Shown piece after piece: positions 7,018 to 13,407 of a stretch of DNA of 15,088 bases; position 1 is the first letter of the stretch, and each line of letters opens with the position of its first letter. Source of the stretch: Lachnospiraceae bacterium (GTDB lineage: Bacteria; Bacillota; Clostridia; Lachnospirales; Lachnospiraceae); NCBI GenBank assembly GCA_017446125.1, contig JAFSRL010000125.1, forward strand, positions 1 through 15,088. The letters are read 5' to 3'. The notes beneath the pieces are model-generated. The model was not told where the DNA came from. It saw only the letters and a program-made list of their open reading frames with translations, and ran no database searches. Position numbers and translations under genes: made by a program.

Positions 7018-8203
7018 ACAAAAAAATATGAGTCTGGGGCAGGAGCTGGTCACCCTGCTGAAAACAAACATCCGCGATTACATGATGTACATCGCACTCG
7101 TCGTGATCATGGCATTTTTCTCATGGCGCACGAACGGCGGCTTCATCTCCGCGCGTAACATCTCGAACCTGATCAACCAGGCGGGCTATGTCGCGATCCT
7201 GGCAATCGGAATGACGATTATTTTGATCATCAAGCACATCGATCTGTCCGTCGGTTATGTCGCGGGCTTCTGCGGCGCGGTTGCCGCAATCTTAATGACG
7301 CAGCACGGTGTGAATGAATGGCTGACGATTCTCATCGTTCTCATTCTGGGCGCACTGATTGGCCTGTATCAGGGAACGCTGGTCACACGCGTGGGCGTGC
7401 CGGCCTTCGTTGCAACCCTTGCCGGACAGTTCATGTTCCGCGGACTCTTGAGCTTATCGTTAGAGTCCACCGGTACCATCATCGTTCCCAACAAGGGCTT
7501 CAACGCTTTGAGCAACGGCTTCATTCCGGACCTGCCCTTCGGCACGGACTTACACATGCTGACCTTAATCATCGGTGTGGTTTTGGTTGTTGCGATGATT
7601 TACTCCCAGTTGAAGGAGCGCCGCAACAAGCAGAAGTACAACTTCCAGGTTTCCTCGAATGCGGTCTTCATCATTAAGATGGTGGCGTTTGCGGCAATCA
7701 TCATGATCATCATGTACACGCTTGCGGATTACTCCGGCATTCCGTGGACGGCGGTCATCGTGGGTGTTGTGCTCTTTGCTTACAACTATGTGCTGAACCA
7801 GACAAGACTGGGCCGCTATGTGTACGGTATCGGCGGTAACGATCAGGCGGCGGAGCTTTCCGGTATCAACGTCAAGCGCGTGACGCTCTACGCCTTCATC
7901 TCCGTTTCGACCTTGGCGGCGTTGGCGGGTGTGCTTTTCACATCGCGCTTACAGTCCGCAACCCCGCAGGCAGGCTTGGGCTTTGAGCTTGACGCGATTG
8001 CGTCTTCCTACATCGGCGGTGTGGCGGTCTCTGGCGGTATCGGCCGCGTGACGAATACCATCATCGGCTCGCTCGTCATCATGAGCTTAACCAACGGCAT
8101 GAACCTGATGGGTGTCGGTATTTCCTATCAGTACATTGTGAAGGGGATCATCTTCATCATCGCTGTGGCGTTTGATATCAGAACACGTAAGAGTGTGAGA
8201 TGA
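7010..8203 (+). CDS. mmsB: Multiple-monosaccharide ABC transporter permease (MmsB/GguB)
   Basis: The membrane channel of the sugar importer, 397 residues, of the BPD_transp_2 (RbsC/XylH-like) family. It has roughly ten to twelve hydrophobic segments, for example about 23-38, 54-75, 81-97, 104-121, 181-199, 217-237, 243-262, 290-310, 350-365 and 372-389. IDLSVGYVAGF (77-87) and VPAFVATLAGQFMFRG (130-145) are family-typical. The cytoplasmic loop GGNDQAAELSGINVKR at 275-290 should contact MmsA. Two such subunits are expected per transporter. A polar stretch at about 200-215 (KERRNKQKY) separates the halves, as in XylH/GguB proteins. I chose ATG 7010 because GGGAGGT at 6996-7002 is 7 bases upstream; the in-frame GTG at 7001 lies inside that site. 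It is the last gene before two inverted repeats. Confidence 0.94.
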   Translation: MNEQKNMSLGQELVTLLKTNIRDYMMYIALVVIMAFFSWRTNGGFISARNISNLINQAGYVAILAIGMTIILIIKHIDLSVGYVAGFCGAVAAILMTQHGVNEWLTILIVLILGALIGLYQGTLVTRVGVPAFVATLAGQFMFRGLLSLSLESTGTIIVPNKGFNALSNGFIPDLPFGTDLHMLTLIIGVVLVVAMIYSQLKERRNKQKYNFQVSSNAVFIIKMVAFAAIIMIIMYTLADYSGIPWTAVIVGVVLFAYNYVLNQTRLGRYVYGIGGNDQAAELSGINVKRVTLYAFISVSTLAALAGVLFTSRLQSATPQAGLGFELDAIASSYIGGVAVSGGIGRVTNTIIGSLVIMSLTNGMNLMGVGISYQYIVKGIIFIIAVAFDIRTRKSVR

Positions 8204-8218
8204 CGTTAATGCAATAAA

Positions 8219-8254
8219 CGGATTGCTTCATCGCGGTGCGATTCACGCAATCCG
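8219..8254 (+). repeat. Nested hairpin just after mmsB
   Basis: CGGATTGC (8219-8226) and GCAATCCG (8247-8254) are perfect 8-bp complements. Inside them TCGC (8231-8234) and GCGA (8238-8241) form a second stem around GGT. It begins 16 bases after the mmsB stop. No T-run follows, so it looks like a 3'-end stabilising structure or part of a Rho-type termination region rather than an intrinsic terminator. Confidence 0.55.
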
Positions 8255-8301
8255 CCGGCCATTCGGAATCCGCAACATATTGCTCCTTCCTCATGTCCGT
8301 T

Positions 8302-8360
8302 AGGATTTCAAGGTCTTTGCTGCCACTGTACCAGTACAGGCAGCAAGACTTTGAAATCCT
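8302..8360. repeat. Long near-perfect inverted repeat, possible terminator or extragenic palindromic element
   Basis: The left arm, 8302-8331, starts AGGATTTCAAGGTCTTTGC, and the right arm, 8334-8360, ends AGACTTTGAAATCCT. They pair along about 27 bases with one G-T wobble, a one-base bulge and a two-base (AC) bulge, around a very small centre. The right arm is followed by TTATCG, a poor T-run, so termination is possible but not typical. The length and near-perfect pairing also fit a repeated extragenic palindrome or a small non-autonomous element. No target-site duplication is evident beside it. Confidence 0.6.
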
Positions 8361-8407
8361 TTATCGCTCAATTTGTCTGAATATTTCCAAAAATTCTTTC
8401 AATTTTC

Positions 8408-8436
8408 TTGATTTTTAAACTTTCATGTACTAAAAT
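8408..8436 (+). promoter_or_regulatory. Sigma-A-like promoter of the V-ATPase operon
   Basis: TTGATT at 8408-8413 and TAAAAT at 8431-8436 are separated by exactly 17 bases, with 4/6 and 5/6 matches to the consensus, in an AT-rich stretch. Transcription would begin near 8443 and give a leader of about 100 bases before ntpF. TATAGT at 8441-8446 is an alternative -10 without a good -35. Confidence 0.6.
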
Positions 8437-8541
8437 AAACTATAGTGCGGTAATTTATGCCTTTTAAATTGTCAGATAATTACAAAAGGTACGATTCCCG
8501 CAAGCATTTCTAATATATCATTCAAGAAAGGAGCATGGGAC

Positions 8542-8850
8542 GTGGCAGGTACAATTCAAGCAATTCAGGAAGCGGAACTCGCCTCTGAAAAGAAGGAGAA
8601 GGAAGCGAAAGTCCGTGCGGAGGAAATTGTCGAAAAGGCAAAGGCCGACGCCAAGGAATTGATCCGCAACGGCGCAGCGAAGGTCAAACAGGAGGCGGAA
8701 GAGAAATTGGAAGCCGCCAAGACCGAGCAGCAAAGTGTCTTAGACAAGGCGCGTACCGAGGCGGAGGAAGAGATCGGCGCTCTCAAAGAGAGGGTAAAGG
8801 CGAAACAGGCAGGAGCGGTGGACGCCGTCGTGAATCTGTTAGTCAACTAA
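8542..8850 (+). CDS. ntpF: V-type ATPase peripheral-stalk coiled-coil subunit (NtpF / subunit G-H type)
   Basis: A 102-residue, highly charged protein that is almost entirely a predicted single helix: long runs of E, K, A and R with heptad-like spacing from about residue 10 to 95, and no membrane segment or cysteine. In V-type ATPases a small protein of this kind dimerises with subunit E to form the peripheral stalk that stops the catalytic head from spinning. Position as first gene, directly before ntpI, matches the E. hirae ntp operon. The start is a GTG at 8542, with AAAGGAG at 8527-8533 eight bases upstream. An ATG at 8535 is too close to that site and in another frame. Assignment relies on size, composition and context, since coiled coils carry little sequence signature. 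Confidence 0.85.
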   Translation: MAGTIQAIQEAELASEKKEKEAKVRAEEIVEKAKADAKELIRNGAAKVKQEAEEKLEAAKTEQQSVLDKARTEAEEEIGALKERVKAKQAGAVDAVVNLLVN

Positions 8851-8865
8851 GGAGGGAAAGAACCA

Positions 8866-10893
8866 ATGTCAGTATTATCGATGAAACGGGTTCTTGTCGC
8901 CGGACTCAAGAAAGACCGGAAGGAACTGCTGGAGCTTTTGCAGCGTAAGGGCATCGTGCAAATCAGCACGGAGGACATCGCTGCGGAAGCAGGCGCGGAG
9001 GGAAGCGTCTTTTATCAATCGGACGAAAGCGGTGCGCGGACGACGTTTGAGAAAAGTGCGCAGGCCGCGACGAACGCGTTGTCTGTCATTAACAACGCCG
9101 TCAAGGATCCCAACGCGGTGTCGATGTTCTCCGGACGTCATCAGATGTCGCTTACGGACTACACGACAAACGTAAAAAAGCGTGAAAAGATCATGGAAAT
9201 GGTAGGTGATTTGAACGCGCTCGCCAAACGGCAGTCGGAAATCCAGGCGGAGATCCCGAAACTGGAAGCACAGCGTGAATCCTTGACGCCCTGGCTTTCT
9301 TATGACCAGGACATGGGATTCACCGGAACGAAAACGACGCGTGCATTTATCGGCACGCTGCCCAACGAAGTTCCCTTGGAGGAAATCTACAAGGGGATTG
9401 ATGAGGTTGCAAAGGACATCACCGGTGTCGACGTGACAATCATCTCTTCTTCGTCGGAGCAGACCTGCATCCAGGTGGTGTGCTTAAACAAGGATGCGGC
9501 AAAGGTCGAGGAGGCACTGCGTCACATGTCTTTTGCGCGTCCCGTCGTATCGGGTTCAGATCCGAAGTCGCAGGACGCCGCACTCATGCAGCAGATCGAA
9601 GGATTGAACAGGCAGCTTGCGGAGAACGAAGGCAGGATCGCGTCATACGCGGAGCACCGGGAAGAGATCAAGCTCATGGCCGATTACTTCCAGATGCGCG
9701 CGGACAAGTACGAGGTGATCGGACGTCTGTATCAGACGGACAAGATCTTCTTACTCTCCGGCTATGTCGAGGAGCGCAACGCGAAGGCTTTAGAGGACAT
9801 GCTGGAAAGCCGCTTTGACTGCGTTGTGGAAGTGAAGGACCCGTCGCCTGACGAGGACGTGCCCGTTGCGTTACGAAACAACGGCTATGCGGCACCGGTC
9901 GAAGGGGTTGTGGGTTCCTACGCGTTGCCGGGCAAGGGTGAAATCGACCCGACCTTCATCGCGGCGATCTTCTATTACTTCCTCTTCGGCATGATGCTTT
10001 CCGATGCGGCATACGGCTTAATCATGGTCGTGGGCTGCGCGGTCATCTTAAACAAGAACAAGGGCAAGATCGAAGAGGGCATGCGCAAGACGCTGACGAT
10101 GTTTATGTACGCGGGCATCGGCACGATGTTCTGGGGCGTGATGTTCGGGTCCTACTTCGGCGATTTGCCGCAGGTTGTGATGCGTACCTTCTTCGGCAAG
10201 GAAATCGGTTCCCTCGCGTTGTGGGTGGAGCCTGCGGTCGAGCCGATGACGGTTTTGGGCTTTGCCTTCATCGTCGGTATCATCCACATCTTCTTCGGCA
10301 TGGGCGCGAGCGCTTATACAAGCATCAAGCAGGGGAAGCCCTTAGATGCGCTGTACGATGTCGGGTTCTGGTACCTGCTCTTAATCGGTGCGATCGGCAT
10401 TCTCTTAACGACCGATATGGTGGGCGGCATGTTTGGTTTGAACCTTGTGCTGCCGGGTGCCGTGATGACGATTCTGAAGGTCTTTGCGGCGGTCGGTGCC
10501 GTGGGCATCATCCTCTTCGGCGGAAGAGATTCCTCGAACTGGGGGCTGCGCATCGGTAAGGGTTTGTACGCACTCTACGGCATCAGCTCGTATCTGTCGG
10601 ACATCCTTTCTTATTCAAGACTTTTGGCGCTTGGTCTTGCGACGGGCGTTATCTCGAGCGTGTTCAACTCGATGGCGGCGATGGTGGCGGCACCTCCGGT
10701 GATCGGTCCCGTTCTCTTCATCGTGATTGTGGTTGTGGGTCATACCTTGAACCTTGCAATCAACGCGCTGGGTGCGTACGTGCACACCAACCGTCTTGAG
10801 TATGTCGAGTTCTTCGGAAAGTTCTACAACGGCGGCGGCAAACCGTTCACACCGTTTACGGAGAACACGAAGCACTATAAGGTACTGGATTAA
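8866..10893 (+). CDS. ntpI: V-type ATPase membrane subunit I (subunit a homologue)
   Basis: The stator subunit that forms the ion half-channels facing the NtpK ring, 675 residues, close to the usual length. The first 360 residues are hydrophilic with coiled-coil stretches (about 85-115 and 240-275) and bind the peripheral stalks. The C-terminal half has about seven or eight membrane helices. The first contains the family motif FYYFLFGMMLSDAAYGL at 369-385. SYSRLLALGLATG holds Arg585, which corresponds by position to the essential arginine that swaps with the rotor carboxylate. The C-terminal motif NRLEYVEFFGKFYNGGG starts at about residue 642. ATG 8866 follows GGAGGG (8851-8856) by 9 bases and lies 15 bases after the ntpF stop. 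Nothing is missing from it. Confidence 0.95.
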   Translation: MSVLSMKRVLVAGLKKDRKELLELLQRKGIVQISTEDIAAEAGAEGSVFYQSDESGARTTFEKSAQAATNALSVINNAVKDPNAVSMFSGRHQMSLTDYTTNVKKREKIMEMVGDLNALAKRQSEIQAEIPKLEAQRESLTPWLSYDQDMGFTGTKTTRAFIGTLPNEVPLEEIYKGIDEVAKDITGVDVTIISSSSEQTCIQVVCLNKDAAKVEEALRHMSFARPVVSGSDPKSQDAALMQQIEGLNRQLAENEGRIASYAEHREEIKLMADYFQMRADKYEVIGRLYQTDKIFLLSGYVEERNAKALEDMLESRFDCVVEVKDPSPDEDVPVALRNNGYAAPVEGVVGSYALPGKGEIDPTFIAAIFYYFLFGMMLSDAAYGLIMVVGCAVILNKNKGKIEEGMRKTLTMFMYAGIGTMFWGVMFGSYFGDLPQVVMRTFFGKEIGSLALWVEPAVEPMTVLGFAFIVGIIHIFFGMGASAYTSIKQGKPLDALYDVGFWYLLLIGAIGILLTTDMVGGMFGLNLVLPGAVMTILKVFAAVGAVGIILFGGRDSSNWGLRIGKGLYALYGISSYLSDILSYSRLLALGLATGVISSVFNSMAAMVAAPPVIGPVLFIVIVVVGHTLNLAINALGAYVHTNRLEYVEFFGKFYNGGGKPFTPFTENTKHYKVLD

Positions 10894-10914
10894 CCGTTCC
10901 AAATAAAAACGGTT
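10892..10914 (+). repeat. Hairpin at the ntpI-ntpK junction
   Basis: AACCGTT (10892-10898, overlapping the ntpI stop) and AACGGTT (10908-10914) are perfect 7-bp complements around a 9-base loop. An A-rich, unstructured leader of about 40 bases follows before the GGAGG of ntpK. This is the widest gap in the operon (72 bases) and precedes the subunit needed in the most copies, so a role in message processing or in boosting ntpK translation is plausible. Confidence 0.5.
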
Positions 10915-10965
10915 GCACAATAGAAACTCATTAAAATTAAAAAATAGAAAATGGAGGAAAACAAA

Positions 10966-11463
10966 ATGAGTGCAGTATTTAGTGATGGTTCTGGTCTTTT
11001 CTTTGCAATCTTAGGTGCGGCGTTGGCGGCCCTTTTGGCAGGCGCCGGCTCTGCAAGAGGCGTCGGTATGGCAGGTCAGGCTGCTGCGGGCGTTGTGACG
11101 GATCAGCCGGATATGTTCGGTCGTGTTCTGATTCTGCAGCTTCTGCCGGGCACGCAGGGTATCTACGGTCTTCTGATTGCCTTCGTTGCGATGAACAACT
11201 TAGGAATCATGAGCGGCAGCCCCGAAGTCAACTGCTCGCTGTTGAAGGGCCTTGCATACTTAGGCGCATGCCTGCCGATGGCAATCGTCGGTTACATCTC
11301 CGCGATCAATCAGGCGAAGGCGGCCGTAGCTTCCATCGCACTTGTTTCGAAGCGTCCCGACCAGTTCGGTAAGTCCATGCTGTTCCCGGCGATGGTTGAG
11401 ACCTACGCGATCTTCGCACTGCTGATCTCCATTCTGGCGTTGAATGGTGTTGGAAACATCTAA
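10966..11463 (+). CDS. ntpK: V-type ATPase rotor subunit K (16-kDa proteolipid, double hairpin), predicted Na+-binding
   Basis: The ion-carrying rotor-ring subunit, 165 residues, almost wholly hydrophobic, with four membrane helices from a fused pair of two-helix hairpins. The first hairpin has LPGTQGIYG at 60-68; the second has SAINQAKAAVASI at about 112-124 and FPAMVETYAIFALL at 140-153. Glu145 is the ion-binding carboxylate, and the first hairpin lacks one, having Gln64 instead. Leu60, Thr63, Gln64, Gln116 and Glu145 line up with the Na+ ligands Leu61, Thr64, Gln65, Gln110 and Glu139 of E. hirae NtpK, and the Gln-to-Glu spacing of 29 is identical. Sodium specificity is therefore predicted. 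I start at ATG 10966 because GGAGG at 10953-10957 is 8 bases upstream; the in-frame ATG at 10951 lies before that site. Confidence 0.95.
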   Translation: MSAVFSDGSGLFFAILGAALAALLAGAGSARGVGMAGQAAAGVVTDQPDMFGRVLILQLLPGTQGIYGLLIAFVAMNNLGIMSGSPEVNCSLLKGLAYLGACLPMAIVGYISAINQAKAAVASIALVSKRPDQFGKSMLFPAMVETYAIFALLISILALNGVGNI

Positions 11464-11480
11464 ACTCTAAGGAGGCAGAC

Positions 11481-12077
11481 ATGGCAGGATTAGATAAGAT
11501 CTTAGGTGAGATCGGCGCGGAATCCGAAGCGATCGTAAAGGACATCCTGGGCAAGGCCGAAAAGGAAGCGAACGCGATCAAATCGGAAGCGGAACACACC
11601 GCGTCGGAAGCAGCTGCGAGGGCGCAGCGCGAAAGCACACACCGCCTGTCGGATCAGATGTCCAGAACGCAGTCCGCTGCGGCACTGTTGAAGCGGCAGA
11701 TGCTTCTGGCAACGAAACAGGAACTGATCGGTGACACCTTGGAGCAGGCCAAGAAAAAGCTCTTGGGACTCCCGGATAAGGACTACTTCGACATGATCGC
11801 AAAGATTGTGAAAAAGGCAGCGTTAAAGGGTGACGGTCAGATGCTGTTCAACGAAAAAGACTTAAAGCGTCTTCCGGGCGGCTTCGAGAACACCTTGAAG
11901 TCCGCGTGCGAGGGCAAGGGCGGTACATTGACCGTGTCGAAGGAAACCCGTGACATCGACGGCGGGTTCGTGCTCCTTTACGAGGGCATCGAACAGAACT
12001 GCTCGATCTCGTCACTTTTTGACACGAACAGTGAAGCATTGCAGGACAAAATCCAGGAGCTGTTGTTTCAGGACTGA
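11481..12077 (+). CDS. ntpE: V-type ATPase subunit E (peripheral stalk)
   Basis: A 198-residue soluble protein. The first 100 or so residues are charged and helical (for example KAEKEANAIKSEAEHTASEA) and would pair with NtpF in the peripheral stalk. The remainder is a mixed alpha/beta domain that caps the stalk and binds the NtpA-NtpB head. The size matches subunit E of bacterial V/A-type ATPases. ATG 11481 is preceded by AAGGAGG (11469-11475) with a 5-base spacer, 17 bases after the ntpK stop. The next gene follows 20 bases later. Sequence conservation in this family is low, so operon position carries much of the weight. Confidence 0.88.
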   Translation: MAGLDKILGEIGAESEAIVKDILGKAEKEANAIKSEAEHTASEAAARAQRESTHRLSDQMSRTQSAAALLKRQMLLATKQELIGDTLEQAKKKLLGLPDKDYFDMIAKIVKKAALKGDGQMLFNEKDLKRLPGGFENTLKSACEGKGGTLTVSKETRDIDGGFVLLYEGIEQNCSISSLFDTNSEALQDKIQELLFQD

Positions 12078-12097
12078 TGATTAGGAAAGGACGTTAA

Positions 12098-13081
12098 ATG
12101 GCGGAACAATATATTTACGCCGTTGCGCGTATCCGGAACAAGGAGCTGAGTTTACTTTCAGGCTCGGTGATGGAATCGCTCATGGCGGCGAAAGATGAAA
12201 AGGAATGTCTTCGCCTCCTTTCCGACCACGGCTGGAACGCGGATGAAACAAAGGATCCGGAAGCAATGCTCACGGAAGAAAGGGACAAGACATGGGCACT
12301 GATTTCCGAAATGGTGCCGGATATGTCCGTGTTCGACGTCTTCCTCTACGCCAACGATTATCACAATCTCAAGGCTGGCTTGAAGGAAGTCTTCGTCGAC
12401 CGTGAGGACAAGACCGATTACTCGGCGATTTATATCCGGGCGGATCAGTGCACAATCGATCCGGAGCTGATCAGAAAAGCGTGTATGGAGCGCAACTTCG
12501 ATCTGTTACCGGAAGACATGCGCGAGGTGGCAAAGGAGGCAAACGAGCTGCTCCTTCACACCGGCGACGGTCAGCTTTGCGACATTACGGTTGACCGCGC
12601 GGCGCTTGAGAAAATCTATGCTGCGGGCAAGAAGACAAAGAGCGACATCTTAGAGGAGTATGCGGAGCTGACGGTTGCAAGCGCGGACATCAAGACCGCG
12701 ATCAGGGCAAACCGTACCGGCAAGGACAGACAGTTCTTAGAGCGTGCGCTTGCGGATTGTGACTCTTTGGACATCAAGGCGCTCACACAGGCGGCGACGG
12801 AATCGCTTGACGCGATCTATGCTTACCTGGAGCGCACCGTTTACTCGGATGCAATTCCGGAGATCCGCACCTCACCCTCCGCCTTCGAGCGTTGGTGTGA
12901 CAACAAGATCATCGAACGCATCCGTCCGCAGATTCACAATCCGTTTACGATCGGACCGCTGGCGGCCTACATTCTCGCAAGAGAAAATGAGATCAAGACC
13001 GTCCGCATCATTCTCTCCGGCAAGATGAACGACCTTCCGGAAGAGTCCGTTCGGGAAAGGGTAAGGGAAATGTATGTATAA
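12098..13081 (+). CDS. ntpC: V-type ATPase subunit C (AC39 / subunit d type)
   Basis: A 327-residue, mainly helical soluble protein of the vATP-synt_AC39 family. It sits on top of the NtpK ring like a funnel and joins it to the central shaft (NtpD-NtpG). Visible family traits are the opening IYAVARIRNKE, the run LFANDYHNLK-like LYANDYHNLKAGLKE at about residues 85-99, the segment ERWCDNKIIERIR in the last quarter, and the closing IGPLAAYILARENEIKTVRI that is highly conserved. ATG 12098 has AGGAAAGGA at 12083-12091, 6 bases upstream. The stop overlaps the start of ntpG by 8 bases. Nothing unusual is seen in it. Confidence 0.92.
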   Translation: MAEQYIYAVARIRNKELSLLSGSVMESLMAAKDEKECLRLLSDHGWNADETKDPEAMLTEERDKTWALISEMVPDMSVFDVFLYANDYHNLKAGLKEVFVDREDKTDYSAIYIRADQCTIDPELIRKACMERNFDLLPEDMREVAKEANELLLHTGDGQLCDITVDRAALEKIYAAGKKTKSDILEEYAELTVASADIKTAIRANRTGKDRQFLERALADCDSLDIKALTQAATESLDAIYAYLERTVYSDAIPEIRTSPSAFERWCDNKIIERIRPQIHNPFTIGPLAAYILARENEIKTVRIILSGKMNDLPEESVRERVREMYV

Positions 13082-13393
13082 GATTGCGGTCATGGGTGAC
13101 AAAGACTCGATTTACGGTTTCGCAACCTTAGGCCTCGACACTTACCCTGTCACGACGCATGAGGAAGGCGCAAGAACGTTGCGCGACTTGGCGGAGAGCG
13201 GATACGGTGTGATCTATGTCACAGAGGCTTTGGCGGAACTTATGGAACGCGAGATCAACCACTACAGAGAAGAAATGCTTCCGGCGGTTATCTTAATCCC
13301 CGGCGTATTGGGCAACACCGGTAGGGCATCGAGGGCGTCAAGCACTCGGTCGAGCAGGCGGTTGGCTCAGATATCATCTTCGGAAACGGTTAA
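13074..13393 (+). CDS. ntpG: V-type ATPase subunit F (NtpG, central stalk), frame broken near the 3' end
   Basis: A small central-shaft subunit that binds NtpD and influences rotation. The first 83 codons read normally: MYKIAVMGDKDSIYGFATLG, then a glycine-rich turn and LPAVILIPGVLGNTG. After GGT at 13320-13322 the frame goes wrong. Read straight on, the protein ends at 13427 with an arginine/serine-rich tail unlike the family, running 20 bases into ntpA. From 13325 in the -1 frame the bases give GIEGVKHSVEQAVGSDIIFG, the expected C-terminus, with a TAA at 13391-13393. One base is missing near 13323; restoring it gives 106 residues, the family norm. The start overlaps the ntpC stop by 8 bases, with AAGGGA at 13063-13068. 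It is either a real mutation or a sequencing or assembly error; error is more likely, as the subunit matters and the rest of the operon is intact. Confidence 0.9.
13323..13325 (+). other. Site of a one-base deletion (frameshift) in ntpG
   Basis: The sequence reads GGT-AG-GGC-ATC where the family needs a whole codon between Gly-83 and the Gly-Ile pair. The simplest repair is one base added to the AG, for example giving ATG or another codon. The shift also creates a TAG at 13322-13324 in the -1 frame. There is no slippery heptamer or downstream stem here to suggest programmed frameshifting. Confidence 0.85.
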
Positions 13394-13407
13394 AAAGGAG
13401 AGCAGTT

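Larger units (their letters stand above)
8204..8541. other. Intergenic region between the sugar operon and the V-ATPase operon
   Basis: This stretch of 338 bases holds no gene I can support. Its first half is GC-balanced and contains two inverted repeats (8219-8254 and 8302-8360). Its second half, from about 8390, is distinctly AT-rich and holds the V-ATPase promoter (8408-8436), a second TATAGT box at 8441-8446, and a leader of about 100 bases ending in the ntpF ribosome-binding site. A 60-codon open frame at 8236-8418 runs through the long inverted repeat and has no ribosome-binding site, so it is not a gene. Confidence 0.75.

Noticed and set aside
4196..8203. Identification as a ribose (Rbs) or galactose (Mgl) transporter
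   Set aside because: The receptor motifs (AYDRLI, TFDSVAVGEAQG, MTVFKDTRTLA) and permease loop fit the ChvE-MmsAB/XylFGH group better than RbsB or MglB.
8236..8418. A 60-codon open frame on the plus strand between the two operons
   Set aside because: It runs through both arms of the long inverted repeat, has no ribosome-binding site, and its translation has no family character.
10951..10965. ATG at 10951 as the ntpK start
   Set aside because: The GGAGG site lies after it and is correctly placed for the ATG at 10966.
13317..13330. Programmed ribosomal frameshifting in ntpG
   Set aside because: No slippery heptamer of the X-XXY-YYZ type is present, there is no downstream stem, and a slip at the preceding glycine codon would meet the TAG at 13322-13324. 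Subunit F genes are not known to use recoding.
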